The notes under the pieces were generated by a model. The model had not been told where the DNA came from. It searched no databases and worked only from the letters and a program-made list of their open reading frames with translations. Source: Chloroflexota bacterium (GTDB lineage: Bacteria > Chloroflexota > Anaerolineae > Promineifilales > Promineifilaceae). From it: 64,000 bases of DNA. This document shows, piece by piece, positions 1 to 8,850 of the stretch (positions are counted from its first letter, which is position 1; each line of letters begins with the position of its first letter). Made by a program: the position numbers and the translations under genes. The stretch lies in contig JACTMP010000002.1 in the NCBI GenBank assembly GCA_014584575.1, positions 1 to 64,000 on the forward strand, given 5' to 3'.

Positions 1-119
1 CTCCGGCCATTCTGCTGACTACTGGGCGTATTCGTTTGTCAAGGTGCTGTTAAGATGTCTTTATGTCAATAACTTTATGTCACTGCAAAAGTCGTGTTAC
101 TTTGTTCTTTGGAGGAATG

Positions 120-1904
120 ATGACGCGATTTTCAAGTGATTACAGATGGATTGGGTTGACGGCCGGGCTGGTTTTGGTGGCGACGGCCGTATTATTGCTT
201 ATGGTATCCCCCGTGTTTGCCGAAAGTGAGCCGAATGATACCTTTGCTACGGCCGACCCCATCGGTATAGGTCTTTCCAATGCGGAAGTAGGTGCGACGC
301 TGACAGACAATGACTACGATTATTTCTACTTTGAGGCGGTCGCCGGCCGCACCTACGTCATCGAAACCTACAACATCCAGGGCACGGGCACAGGTGAAAA
401 TGCTACCGGTCTCTGGCTTTATAACAGTGGTCAATCCCTGCTGGCGCATGACCAATATGGCAGTTACGGCACCGGCAACACCAATGCCCGCATTGTCTAT
501 ACCTTTTCCACCAGTGGTACTTATTACATTCTGGTCAAAGATCGCTATAACTATACCTGGACAGGCACCTACTCACTCCGCATTTTGCCAAAGTATGACG
601 AACCGGGAGCAGAATGGGATGCGGGGAATGATAATGAGCCAAACGATGTGCCAGAATTGTCTAACGAAATTCAAGTAGGGTTGAACAACGGGCAGACGCA
701 CCAGCTTTTTGATCATACAAATTATGTGACAAATAGCTCAGATCATGACTGGTATCGTTTCACGGCCGAAGCTGGCCGCACCTATATCATCGAAACTTAT
801 AACATTCAAGGGCTAGGCACGGGTGAAAGCGCTACTGGCCTCTGGCTCTATAATGGCAGCGGGTCGCTGCTTGCCCATGATCAGTATGGCAGCTACGGCA
901 CCGGCAATGCCAATGCCCGCATCGTTTATACTTTTTCAACCAGTGGTACCTATTTCATCCTGGTCAAAGATCGCTATAACTATGCCTGGTTGGGCAGTTA
1001 CTCTCTCCGTATTTTGCCGAAGTATGGTGAACCAGGTGCTGAATGGGATGCAGGGAATGATAATGAGCCAAATGACGTGCGAGAGTTAGCTAATGAGATT
1101 GAGGTTGGGTTGAGTAACGCCGAAACCCATCAGCTTTTTGACCACACGAACTACGTGACAAATGGTTCAGATTATGATTGGTATCGGTTCACGGCCGTTG
1201 CCGGACGCACCTATGTCATCGAAACATACAACATACAGGGTGTAGGCTCAGGCCAAAGCGCTACCGGTCTGTGGCTCTACGATACCGGAGGCGCATTACT
1301 CACTCATGACCAATATGGTAGTTATGGTACTGGCAATGCCAATGCCAGGATAACCTACACCTTTATAACTGGCGGCACTTACTTCGTCCTTGTGAAAGAT
1401 CGCTACAACTATGACTGGATGGGCAGCTACTCTCTCCGCATTTTGCCCAAATATGATGAACCGGGTGCAGAGTGGAATGCAGCAAATGATTATGAACCGA
1501 ACGATGTGTTGCCATTGGCTAATACGCTGGGCGTGGGCGCGGAAAATGCCCAAACGCACCAGCTTTTTAACCATGCAGTTTTTGTAACCAATAGTTCGGA
1601 CCATGATTTCTACCGCTTTCATGCTGATGCAGGTACGTACATTATTCAGACCTTCGGCATTCAGGCCAGCGGCCGGGCCACCGGGTTATGGCTTTACAAC
1701 AGCAGCGGAACGCTGTTAACCAATGACCAATATGGCGATGCGCAAACGGGCACGGCCGAAATTGAGTTTACCTTTCTGACACCTGGAGAGTACTTCATTT
1801 TGGTCAAAGATGCGCAGAGCGTCAGTTGGACGGGCACGTATTCGGTGCGGGTGTGTGCGGGGTCTTGTTTGCAGAAGGTTTTTTTACCGGCCGTGATCCG
1901 GTGA
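120..1904 (+). CDS. Secreted PPC-repeat protein with C-terminal LPA motif
   Basis: An exported protein of about 594 residues. A signal peptide of about 34 residues ends in SPVFA. Four repeats follow, each opening with EPND and closing with a strand such as YFILVKDRYNY followed by YSLRILPKY; this is the pattern of bacterial pre-peptidase C-terminal (PPC) beta-sandwich domains, normally found beside secreted enzymes. No catalytic domain is present, so an adhesive or cell-surface role is inferred. The protein ends in KVFLPAVIR, nearly the same tail as the second PPC protein near 12.6 kb (KVYLPAIVR). The start is taken at ATG 120 because GGAGGA lies at 111-116; ATG 117 directly abuts it, and a longer start at 63 has no ribosome site. 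The repeats are very alike at DNA level, which suggests recent internal duplication. Confidence 0.8.
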   Translation: MTRFSSDYRWIGLTAGLVLVATAVLLLMVSPVFAESEPNDTFATADPIGIGLSNAEVGATLTDNDYDYFYFEAVAGRTYVIETYNIQGTGTGENATGLWLYNSGQSLLAHDQYGSYGTGNTNARIVYTFSTSGTYYILVKDRYNYTWTGTYSLRILPKYDEPGAEWDAGNDNEPNDVPELSNEIQVGLNNGQTHQLFDHTNYVTNSSDHDWYRFTAEAGRTYIIETYNIQGLGTGESATGLWLYNGSGSLLAHDQYGSYGTGNANARIVYTFSTSGTYFILVKDRYNYAWLGSYSLRILPKYGEPGAEWDAGNDNEPNDVRELANEIEVGLSNAETHQLFDHTNYVTNGSDYDWYRFTAVAGRTYVIETYNIQGVGSGQSATGLWLYDTGGALLTHDQYGSYGTGNANARITYTFITGGTYFVLVKDRYNYDWMGSYSLRILPKYDEPGAEWNAANDYEPNDVLPLANTLGVGAENAQTHQLFNHAVFVTNSSDHDFYRFHADAGTYIIQTFGIQASGRATGLWLYNSSGTLLTNDQYGDAQTGTAEIEFTFLTPGEYFILVKDAQSVSWTGTYSVRVCAGSCLQKVFLPAVIR

Positions 1905-2036
1905 TGAACGCGGGCACGGCCGTAGGTAGGATTCTTCAAGGTTTCGCGGGGTCGTCCCTGGCCTGACCATGGGCGACCCTGAATTCCCGAAGAGTCTAAG
2001 AAATCTGCGCCAGCTGGGTCATTTATACGCCAGACC

Positions 2037-3335
2037 TTAACCGGCCAATTCACCAAGCCATTGTTTGATCCGCGCCGCTTCAAAATGCCCTGTTGGCTCC
2101 AAAAGCGCCAGGCTTTCCTGGCCCAACTGGTGAGCAGGCGTGGTATCCCCCGCCGCTTGGGCTATCTGGGCTAACCCAAATAAAGCCAGGGCTATTAAAT
2201 CGGTAGCGTTCATCTGGCGGGCATCTGCTAAGGCCCTGGCAAAAGCAGTTTTGGCTTCAGCCAGCTCGCCACACTTCAAATACAGTTCTCCCCAGCCCAC
2301 ATGGATGTTAAGCAGCAGCCAGGCATCCACCGCGCCTTCGGCTGCTTCTTGCGCTTCCTGCAAGTATTGGCTTGCTTTAGCATACTGCCCGGTTTCGTAA
2401 GCAATACCGCCCCAATTGAGCAGTGTGCCGCTTATGATGAGCGGATGATCGAGCAGTTTGCCGATGGTTAAGGCCTGGGCAACACATTGTTCGGCCCGAT
2501 CATACTCCTGGAGAGTGAGAAACAACTGCCCTAAATTGCTCAGGATTGTGCCCTCATTTTCCTGATGCCCAATCTGGCGTGCCAGCGCCAGCGCTTCTGT
2601 GAAAACTAACTCTGCTTGCCTGTGTTCGCCTAAAGTGAACTGGACCATCGCTTCATTGATTAAGATATCGCTCAATAACTGGGGGTCCGCTAACGAACGG
2701 GCGACGGCAATACCCTCTTGAAGATAAATTGCAGCCTGTTTGTAAGCAGCCTGATGGTGGGCCAACATCCCCAAGTTCATACATAAATGGCAAATGGAAG
2801 CTAAATCATCCAACTGACGGGCGGTCTCCAGACTTCTTAACCAGTAAACCTCCGCATCAGCATAGGCTCCCCTGACATAGTTGAGGGTGCCTAGACCCTG
2901 ATATGCCGCTTTTACCAGTTTGTCGGTGGCCTCAACATCTATCAAGGCCAGCGCCTGTTGCAGATATGATTCAGCCCGGTCAATCATACCTCGCACACCG
3001 GTAAATGTAGCTAATTGCAGTAACGATTCGGCCAGCAATCTTTCTTCATGGGAAGCTCTGGCAGCCTGTTCTGCCTGTTGTAAATAACCATCCGCCACCT
3101 TGTATAAGCCGCGTACATAGAGGTAGTTGAACACGGCCGTAACCCCACGCACCAGATAACCGGGCATATGGCGCGCCTGGGCAGAGTGAAAAGCCTGGAA
3201 TATATTCTCTTTGTCCAGGTCAAGCCGGGCATTATCTTGTTTGTTTTTCTCGGCATACGTGACCCAATACTGCACGAAGCGCTGGTTATCGGCGTAGTAG
3301 CGCGCCTGCCATTCGTTGTGCTGTTGATCGATCAT
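2037..3335 (-). CDS. TPR repeat protein, partner of NB-ARC ATPase
   Basis: A 432-residue protein made almost wholly of tetratricopeptide-like helical pairs, for example LGTLNYVRGAYADAEVYW and LGQLFLTLQEYDRAEQCV, with the spacing seen in the C-terminal half of MalT/AfsR-type STAND regulators. There is no signal peptide or catalytic motif. GAGGA lies 8 bases before the ATG. It sits 159 bases downstream of an HTH-NB-ARC ATPase on the same strand. The pair reads like a STAND regulator split into two genes; a second pair with the same layout lies at 5248-7881. The gap between the two genes carries a palindromic repeat. A protein-binding or sensor role for the ATPase is inferred. Confidence 0.75.
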   Translation of the reverse strand: MIDQQHNEWQARYYADNQRFVQYWVTYAEKNKQDNARLDLDKENIFQAFHSAQARHMPGYLVRGVTAVFNYLYVRGLYKVADGYLQQAEQAARASHEERLLAESLLQLATFTGVRGMIDRAESYLQQALALIDVEATDKLVKAAYQGLGTLNYVRGAYADAEVYWLRSLETARQLDDLASICHLCMNLGMLAHHQAAYKQAAIYLQEGIAVARSLADPQLLSDILINEAMVQFTLGEHRQAELVFTEALALARQIGHQENEGTILSNLGQLFLTLQEYDRAEQCVAQALTIGKLLDHPLIISGTLLNWGGIAYETGQYAKASQYLQEAQEAAEGAVDAWLLLNIHVGWGELYLKCGELAEAKTAFARALADARQMNATDLIALALFGLAQIAQAAGDTTPAHQLGQESLALLEPTGHFEAARIKQWLGELAG

Positions 3336-3401
3336 TTTTTATTCCTCACTCTCCGGGCCGGGCGCCTGACAAAATTACAGCAATTCTCAGTTTGGCAAAA
3401 C

Positions 3402-3475
3402 CCGGCGATTAAAATCGCGGCAACAGAAAGCAAAGTCGGCCTTCGCCGACTATTTCCAGCCGACGAAGGTCGGCT
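3402..3475. repeat. REP-like palindromic repeat, copy A
   Basis: The segment contains AAAGCAAAGTCGGCCTTCGC followed by CGAC, a short spacer and the inverted arm GCCGACGAAGGTCGGCTT, preceded by GGCGATTAAAATCGC. A close relative occurs at 60481-60571 and a degenerate one near 56911-56970. It lies in the gap between the ATPase and TPR genes of the first module. Confidence 0.7.
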
Positions 3476-3494
3476 TGAGAACTGCTGGGCAGAA

Positions 3495-4865
3495 TTACAA
3501 TACATTGACAATATCAGACAAGACAAAGTTCTGCGTCAGCGGATGCAGGTAATAACGGATCTGGCTGATTCCGGCGATCGGCCGGACTTCCAACAAGGAG
3601 CTATCCCAAAGAATCTCCAGGCAACTGACCAGGATGCCAAATTCCAGTTCGCTGATGTGTTGGATGGCTTCAAAGGGTGCGCCGTTGGCGGTGTCAAATT
3701 GGGCCATCGTGACCAACAGGTTTTTGCTCTCATTGTTTAAGAGCGCCCAAGAGTGGTGGAACACAAATTTGTAGAATTTGACGTATTCACCCTCGTTGTT
3801 TATCTGCGATAGGGGGGTGACGGCGCGCAGATTTTTCAGGACGACGGGCAAAGGCAGGTGGCGCGACTGGCTCACTACCAACTGCATGGCTAACGGTGAG
3901 CCGCCGGTTGCCCAAATGATTTCATCTACTTCCCCATCCGTTGCCATTTGAATGTGGTGGAAGCCATTGCCCTGACCGTATTGTTGGATGAAATGGGCGG
4001 CGCCGTCGTTTTCCAGGCCAGTTAGATGGATGGCATATGTGTCGTGGCGGAAACGATGGCGGCTGGTGGCGAGGACTTTGCTCTGGCCGAGCAATGGTTG
4101 TAACTGGGCCAGGATTTCATCCTGGGGTTGCACGGCCGTTTCCAGATTGTCCAACACCAGCAAAACACGGTGGCGGGCAAGATACGCCTGCGCCAGTTGT
4201 TTTTTCTCGGCCAGGCTTACATCGGCGAATGCTTCGCCTTCGGATTGGGCGCCAATGGCATCCAGAATGGTTTCCAGGGTGAAACTGGTATCGGCTTGCA
4301 GCAGGGGGCCAGACGGCCGTGTCACACTTAACCAGATCACGCTGGCAAACAGACCACGCTGCTGGCACCGGTGGGCAGCATCCAGGGACAGCGCCGTCTT
4401 GCCAATACCGCCCTGCCCATCAATGGATACCATGTGTGGCGGGTCTAAGGCGGCCAGGATGTCACTGATCTGTTTCAGCAACGGGTCACGGCCGATGAGC
4501 TGCCGGTAATCTTTGCCGGGGAGGGGGTGGATGGTTTGCGGGGGCACGGCCGTTGTTTCACCATCTGGAAACAAGGCGGCGCAGATTGTTTCTGCCGGGT
4601 ACTCTGTTTGCGCAAATAGCTGTTCCACCCAACTCCTTTCCAGATTTCCCCGCCTGACCATCTCGCGGGCCAGATTCTCCAGGTCGGTATGGCTGGCAGG
4701 GATATTGCCGCGCCGCCAGTGGGTCAGGGCGCTGCCGCCCGTGTCACGCCCTATGGCATAGCCTAACTGATCCTGAATCAGGGTTAACGGTTTGTCTTCC
4801 CGCAACTTGATTTTGTACAACCCTTCCGCAAGCAACTGGGCAAACATCTGCCGGGATTCGTCCAT
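3495..4865 (-). CDS. HTH + NB-ARC (STAND) ATPase, module 1
   Basis: A 456-residue predicted signal-transduction ATPase. An N-terminal helix-turn-helix-like region (about residues 20-75, including ALTHWRRGNIP) is followed by an NB-ARC core: Walker A GQGGIGKT at about 150-157, Walker B in VLLVLDNLE, sensor-like TSRHRF, and the GSPLA motif typical of NB-ARC/AP-ATPases. STAND ATPases act as ligand-triggered oligomerising switches. The TPR sensor expected at the C-terminus is instead encoded by the next gene (2037-3335). Start chosen at 4865, where GGAG lies about 8 bases upstream; an in-frame start at 4946 is possible but lacks a clear ribosome site. The ligand and target are unknown. Confidence 0.78.
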   Translation of the reverse strand: MDESRQMFAQLLAEGLYKIKLREDKPLTLIQDQLGYAIGRDTGGSALTHWRRGNIPASHTDLENLAREMVRRGNLERSWVEQLFAQTEYPAETICAALFPDGETTAVPPQTIHPLPGKDYRQLIGRDPLLKQISDILAALDPPHMVSIDGQGGIGKTALSLDAAHRCQQRGLFASVIWLSVTRPSGPLLQADTSFTLETILDAIGAQSEGEAFADVSLAEKKQLAQAYLARHRVLLVLDNLETAVQPQDEILAQLQPLLGQSKVLATSRHRFRHDTYAIHLTGLENDGAAHFIQQYGQGNGFHHIQMATDGEVDEIIWATGGSPLAMQLVVSQSRHLPLPVVLKNLRAVTPLSQINNEGEYVKFYKFVFHHSWALLNNESKNLLVTMAQFDTANGAPFEAIQHISELEFGILVSCLEILWDSSLLEVRPIAGISQIRYYLHPLTQNFVLSDIVNVL

Positions 4866-5083
4866 CTCTTTACTCCAATTTGTGCCGATTCGGTAGTCGC
4901 TTTGTAGCGCCAGACAAACTTCTGGTAGCGCTGACGCCTTTACCATCTACCCAACGGATTAATTCGTTCAGAACATACCCAATTTAATCACGGCTCGTGG
5001 GACTCTCATGGGGCGCCTGGTTTAACCGCCCGGCGCGGCGCGCCAATCTTCACGAGTCACTTAACCCCAAAAGGAGAGTCGTG

Positions 5084-5212
5084 ATGTTTACTTTCAAAGT
5101 ACGTTTACTGTTGGCAACGGCCGTGCTCAGCCTGCTGCTCATTACCCCTGTTGTGCCCACAACCCACGCCGGTGATTGCCCTACAGCAACATCATCCGGG
5201 TGTGGCGGATAA
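5084..5212 (+). CDS. Small exported peptide, mature GDCPTATSSGCGG
   Basis: A 42-residue ORF with a strong ribosome site (AAGGAG at 5071-5076, 7 bases before ATG). Residues 1-29 form a typical Sec signal peptide: basic start, hydrophobic core, then TTHA as cleavage site. Cleavage would release a 13-residue peptide GDCPTATSSGCGG with two cysteines that could form a disulfide. It is transcribed away from the module 1 ATPase (start 4865) and is followed at once by an 11-bp hairpin. The short secreted Cys-containing product next to STAND/TPR genes suggests a signal peptide or small bacteriocin-like product, but this is inference; no family is recognised. Confidence 0.6.
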   Translation: MFTFKVRLLLATAVLSLLLITPVVPTTHAGDCPTATSSGCGG

Positions 5213-5222
5213 CCCAACATCA

Positions 5223-5250
5223 TGACCTGGTTGATAAGACAACCAGGTCA
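5223..5250 (+). terminator. Hairpin after small peptide gene
   Basis: A perfect 11-bp stem (TGACCTGGTTG / CAACCAGGTCA) with a six-base loop follows the peptide gene by ten bases. There is no long T run, so it may be a weak or bidirectional terminator; it also touches the stop codon of the converging TPR gene. Confidence 0.55.
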
Positions 5251-6411
5251 CGATAATTCCTGAGATAAGTGGGTATAATTACTTGCCAACTCTTGTGCCA
5301 GGGCATTGTCTGGGTAAACAGCCACCAGTTGCAGTGCTTTGTCATAACAGGCAAATGCTTCTGCCCGACGCTCTTGCTGTCCGTATAGTTTAGCCAGATT
5401 ACCACAGGCGATTGCCTGGTAAATGTCAGCGCCCACCAGACCAAATTGCTCAATACTACGGCGTAAGCTGGCTTCAGCTATCAAGAATTGATTTTGATCG
5501 CGCCAGATACAACCCAAATTATTCGCTAATCGCGCTTTATGAAAAACCAGCCCTGGCCGCTGAGACACAAGTTTCTCTGCCTCGTGAAATATGGCTTCTG
5601 CTTCACTTAATCGGTTCAAATCATAAAGCAAGCTGCCTTTGTTAAGCTGTACTTCAACGAATAAATTGGTGCCGGCCGTGAGATCTAGCCGGGCTAACAG
5701 TTCATTGTAGATTTCAAGGGCGTGGTCGTATTGTTTTTTTTGCTGGTAAATCACAGCTAGTATGTTTAAGGTCAATGCCTGGTCTCCAGGTGAAAATGAA
5801 AATTTGAGAGAGGTTTGCAACTGTTCCTCTGCCTGTTGGAGATAACCTTGCTCTTGAGCTATGATCCCCAGGGTTCGGTGGGTGATGGCCTTGAGTTTAG
5901 GCCGATCATCTGCCAGGGTATTAAGGGCAGCACGGCCGTAACTCTCCGCCACTTTGTAATCCCGTTTCAAATGAAAAACTTGACATAAATTCATGTGAAT
6001 TTCGGCGAGCGCCTGTTCATCTGCCAGCGTATGGGCCAGTTGTTCCGCTTCTTGCAAGGTGGCTACGGCCGTGTCTAGTTGATATTGCAGCCGCTGAAAC
6101 TGCCCCAACTGCTTGAGCAAACGGAAGCGCAGATTGACGTGGCCGGCCGGTAATTGCTGTGCTGCCAGCGCCACCAATGGCTGCCACACCTGCCCATAAC
6201 CCACCTGCTCTACCCAGAAGAAACATTGCAGAACTAGGTTAGCCGTCTGCTCCCGTGTTTCCGGCAATACCAGACCCAGTTCCACAATGTGCAGCAAACT
6301 GGGAAAGTCCGGGTTCAGTTGGCTGATGGTCGCGTCATCAAGAACGACCGTTTTTTCCAGCCAATGATCCAGATAGGCGTGCAAACCACGAACAAAACGA
6401 GGACTGGGCAT
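5248..6411 (-). CDS. TPR repeat protein, partner of module 2 ATPase
   Basis: A 387-residue all-helical protein with at least six TPR-like units, such as LNILAVIYQQKKQYDHALEI and LANNLGCIWRDQNQFLIAEA. There is no signal peptide or enzymatic motif. It follows the NB-ARC gene 6481-7881 after a 69-base gap, the same layout as module 1 (2037-4865), so the two modules are likely an old duplication of an ATPase plus sensor pair; the TPR sequences themselves have diverged strongly. The gap is filled by a heptad repeat. Role in ligand or protein sensing is inferred. Confidence 0.75.
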   Translation of the reverse strand: MPSPRFVRGLHAYLDHWLEKTVVLDDATISQLNPDFPSLLHIVELGLVLPETREQTANLVLQCFFWVEQVGYGQVWQPLVALAAQQLPAGHVNLRFRLLKQLGQFQRLQYQLDTAVATLQEAEQLAHTLADEQALAEIHMNLCQVFHLKRDYKVAESYGRAALNTLADDRPKLKAITHRTLGIIAQEQGYLQQAEEQLQTSLKFSFSPGDQALTLNILAVIYQQKKQYDHALEIYNELLARLDLTAGTNLFVEVQLNKGSLLYDLNRLSEAEAIFHEAEKLVSQRPGLVFHKARLANNLGCIWRDQNQFLIAEASLRRSIEQFGLVGADIYQAIACGNLAKLYGQQERRAEAFACYDKALQLVAVYPDNALAQELASNYTHLSQELS

Positions 6412-6423
6412 GGTGGTAATCAG

Positions 6424-6487
6424 TTATCGGTAATCGGTAAACGGTTATCCGATTACCGATTACCGTTTACCGTTTACCCTCTACCGG
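6424..6487. repeat. Heptad tandem repeat, inverted arms
   Basis: Units of the type TATCGGT, AATCGGT, AAACGGT run into their inverse ATTACCG, ATTACCG, TTTACCG, TTTACCC, so the element can fold back on itself. It fills the junction of the module 2 ATPase and TPR genes and includes the ATPase stop codon at 6481-6483. Confidence 0.8.
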
Positions 6488-7881
6488 CCTTCCGGCCAGT
6501 GGATGATTTCCGTATACAAAAATGATTCCGTCAGCCGGTGGATGGTGTAACGGCGTTCCCAGGCGTTGCCGCGTAACTCCAGCAATGAGCGGTTGACCAG
6601 TTCGCCAATGGCTGACCAGAGTTTACTTTCATCAAGCTGGCTCATCGCCTGTAACTGTTCTGGCGTAGCGCCAATAGCGGCCGTCATGGGCATCATTTCC
6701 AGGAGCGTCTGGCTGTGTGGGCTGAGGCTGTGCCAGGCCTGCCAGTAGATGCGCCGGTAAAGTTGTTCAATTTCCTGGCTGCGCGCTTCTTTCAGGTCTG
6801 CTAAGATGCGTGGCAGGGGGTAAACGGCCGTTAACCCCACTACCAGTTTGATTGCCAGAGGATTTCCACCGGTGACCTCATAAATTCGTTGCAACTCCTC
6901 TGGCGGCGCCGCAGCCAGGTCTGGCAGGCCAATGGTTTGCGCTTGATGGCGAATGAACGTTGCTGAATCGGCCAGGGGCATTTCCGCCAGCGCCAGGCTT
7001 AAAACGGAGGCGGAAACTGGCGGTCGCACCCGGCTGGTCAACAAAAACTTGCTGGGATTTGCCAGATCATTCAGCCTATCTACCATAAAAGCCACATCTG
7101 CTCCCGATTCCAGATTATCTATCACAATCAGGTATGGGCTGGATTTCAACATCTGGCGCAACTGGTTGTGGCGCTGTTCACCGGTAGCCTGAGGCGAAAG
7201 GCGCAGGTTTAACTTTTCGGCCAGTTGGGCCAGCAACTGTGCATACGTTTCGTCCGGCGGGTGGGATTCGGCCGGATCAACCTGTACCCAGATGACCTGC
7301 TCGTAAATAAAGTGCGGAATGATTTGCCGCGTCACCTGGTCGGCAAGGGCCGTTTTGCCAATGCCGCCAATCCCTACCACCGCAATGACCCAGGGGGATG
7401 CCGACTGCTGTAAATGGGTGAGCAACTGCTGGCTGCTGGCCTCAATGCCAAACAGGTGGGTGTAATCGGCGGGCATGAGTTGGGCCTGTAGCTGGTGGGC
7501 GCGTTGTTGGCGCACGGCCGTTTCCTGCTCCCAGATAACGCCGGTGAGGTCGGTAATGGCTTCCCGCTGTCGCCGTTTGACCTGGTCTTCGCTCAGGTCC
7601 AATTTCCGCGCCACCATCAGCACCGTCTCCTCATCCATAAAACGCAGGCTGAGAATGTCGGCGCCCACCGGATTTTGCTGCTTGAGTATGTCCAGTCCCT
7701 GCATTAAAACCTGGTTGGTAGCCAGGCGACGTGTGGTGGGGCTGCTGCTCATGCTGGCGCGCTCCAATTGTACCAGCAGCAGCTCTTCCAGCAGGTTGGC
7801 GGCATCGCCGGCCAGATCTCGCCAGGCGTGCAGCGCCGCCTGGATGCCGGTATGCAAATGATCCCTGGTTAATGGGTGCAT
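6481..7881 (-). CDS. Sigma-like HTH + NB-ARC (STAND) ATPase, module 2
   Basis: A 466-residue ATPase when started at ATG 7881, which has GGAGA about 7 bases upstream; the longer start at 8010 would add 43 poorly conserved-looking residues. Residues about 74-112 (DILSLRFMDEETV to VKRRQREAI) resemble a sigma-70 region-4-like helix-turn-helix. The NB-ARC core follows: GIGGIGKT at about 170-177, Walker B in LIVIDNLES, TSRVR sensor and TGGNPLA motif. It lacks its own TPR tail, which is supplied by the next gene (5248-6411). Expected to be an ATP-switched regulator; ligand unknown. The C-terminal residues lie at the edge of a heptad repeat. Confidence 0.78.
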   Translation of the reverse strand: MHPLTRDHLHTGIQAALHAWRDLAGDAANLLEELLLVQLERASMSSSPTTRRLATNQVLMQGLDILKQQNPVGADILSLRFMDEETVLMVARKLDLSEDQVKRRQREAITDLTGVIWEQETAVRQQRAHQLQAQLMPADYTHLFGIEASSQQLLTHLQQSASPWVIAVVGIGGIGKTALADQVTRQIIPHFIYEQVIWVQVDPAESHPPDETYAQLLAQLAEKLNLRLSPQATGEQRHNQLRQMLKSSPYLIVIDNLESGADVAFMVDRLNDLANPSKFLLTSRVRPPVSASVLSLALAEMPLADSATFIRHQAQTIGLPDLAAAPPEELQRIYEVTGGNPLAIKLVVGLTAVYPLPRILADLKEARSQEIEQLYRRIYWQAWHSLSPHSQTLLEMMPMTAAIGATPEQLQAMSQLDESKLWSAIGELVNRSLLELRGNAWERRYTIHRLTESFLYTEIIHWPEGR

Positions 7882-8017
7882 AGATGTCTCCGCAACTTGT
7901 GATAGGGCGAGTTCTGCCCCATCATAACCAAAATTACGCCGCCTGTACACCCTGGCGCGCATATTCGCGCCAGCGCGCCCCACAATCGCCCGACCCTGCT
8001 CCATTGGCACACCTGAT

Positions 8018-8102
8018 CCCGGTTTACACTACCGGGAGATGGGGGTTAAGCGTGAGCCGGTTTGGGTTAAGGGGATGGCAAACCAGTGTGTTTGCCATCC
8101 CC
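8018..8102. repeat. Two hairpins in divergent intergenic region
   Basis: A 6-bp hairpin (CCCGGT 8018-8023 / ACCGGG 8031-8036) is followed by a perfect 13-bp hairpin (GGGGATGGCAAAC 8071-8083 / GTTTGCCATCCCC 8090-8102). They sit between the module 2 ATPase and the divergent DJ-1-like gene and could act as regulatory or termination structures. Confidence 0.5.
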
Positions 8103-8177
8103 CATGGCCAGATGGAGCAGGGTGAAAGTTGACGCGGTGGCAGGAAACCAGAATGCCTTTTATCCCGGTACAAAACG

Positions 8178-8618
8178 ATGCACATAATACCAGACGTTTT
8201 TATTTTAGCGGCGGCGCATTTTGAGGAGGTGGGTGTGGTCACCTGTTTGTCTGAGATGCGGGGGCAGGGGGTCACGGCCGTGTTAGTCGCCGCCACCTCT
8301 GGCCTGTTAAACGGCAAACGGGGCATCACCCTGCGCCCTGACCTGTCATTGGCTCAGCTAGACGAATTCACCATCAAACCGGGGCAGTTGGTGGTGGTTG
8401 CCGGGGGCGCGGAATCGGCCGCCGCCATCCTGACCGACCCGCGCGCCCACCACCTGCTGCGGCAAACCCAGGCGGCCGGCGGCGTTATCGCCGGCATGAG
8501 GCATACCGGCCCGTTTATTGAGGCGTTGGGGCTGGATGATACTCGTTTCATGCGACAGGGGGGGGAGGATACGGCCGTGTTTGTGCAACAACTTATCAAC
8601 AGCCAATTTCAAAGATAA
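8178..8618 (+). CDS. DJ-1/PfpI-like protein lacking the nucleophile Cys
   Basis: A 146-residue protein, shorter than usual DJ-1/PfpI members (about 170-200). The N-terminus (VFILAAAHFEEVGVVTCL) and a following strand LVVVAGG match the fold. Where catalytic members have AxxC(H/A)GP, this one reads IAGMRHTGP, so the elbow cysteine is missing and a protease or glyoxalase activity is doubtful. The start has no clear ribosome site. The last third of the gene is repeated in decayed form at 9088-9205, showing a local duplication. Function is best left as a DJ-1-fold protein of unknown role. Confidence 0.6.
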   Translation: MHIIPDVFILAAAHFEEVGVVTCLSEMRGQGVTAVLVAATSGLLNGKRGITLRPDLSLAQLDEFTIKPGQLVVVAGGAESAAAILTDPRAHHLLRQTQAAGGVIAGMRHTGPFIEALGLDDTRFMRQGGEDTAVFVQQLINSQFQR

Positions 8619-8646
8619 AGGAAGCTTTTTCATATTGGAGGACGTT

Positions 8647-8808
8647 ATGAAGACAAAAAAATGCGGTAGCTGCAAAGGCACAGGCGATTGCAAAGACTGC
8701 AATGGCAAAGGGAAGTATCCAATGAGCAGCATTAAGTGGGGAGCAACCTGCAAGCGGTGCAGTGGAACCGGCGTTTGCCCTGGCTGCAAGGGAAGTGGTT
8801 GGGTATAG
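8647..8808 (+). CDS. Small DnaJ-type zinc-finger protein
   Basis: A 53-residue protein with GGAGGA at 8637-8642 before its ATG. It holds four CxxC pairs of the DnaJ cysteine-rich type (CGSCKGTG, CKDCNGKG, CKRCSGTG, CPGCKGSG), enough to bind two zinc ions. It has no J domain, so it is a free-standing zinc-ribbon module. Such mini-proteins may chaperone partners or bind nucleic acid; the partner here is not evident. It is followed 42 bases later by a small membrane protein. Confidence 0.75.
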   Translation: MKTKKCGSCKGTGDCKDCNGKGKYPMSSIKWGATCKRCSGTGVCPGCKGSGWV

Positions 8809-8837
8809 GATATATCACAAAAGGATATATCACAAAG
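8808..8837 (+). repeat. 15-bp tandem duplication before small membrane gene
   Basis: GGATATATCACAAAA is followed directly by GGATATATCACAAAG, just ahead of the ribosome site of the next small gene. Confidence 0.7.
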
Positions 8838-8850
8838 GGAGGATGTAAAT

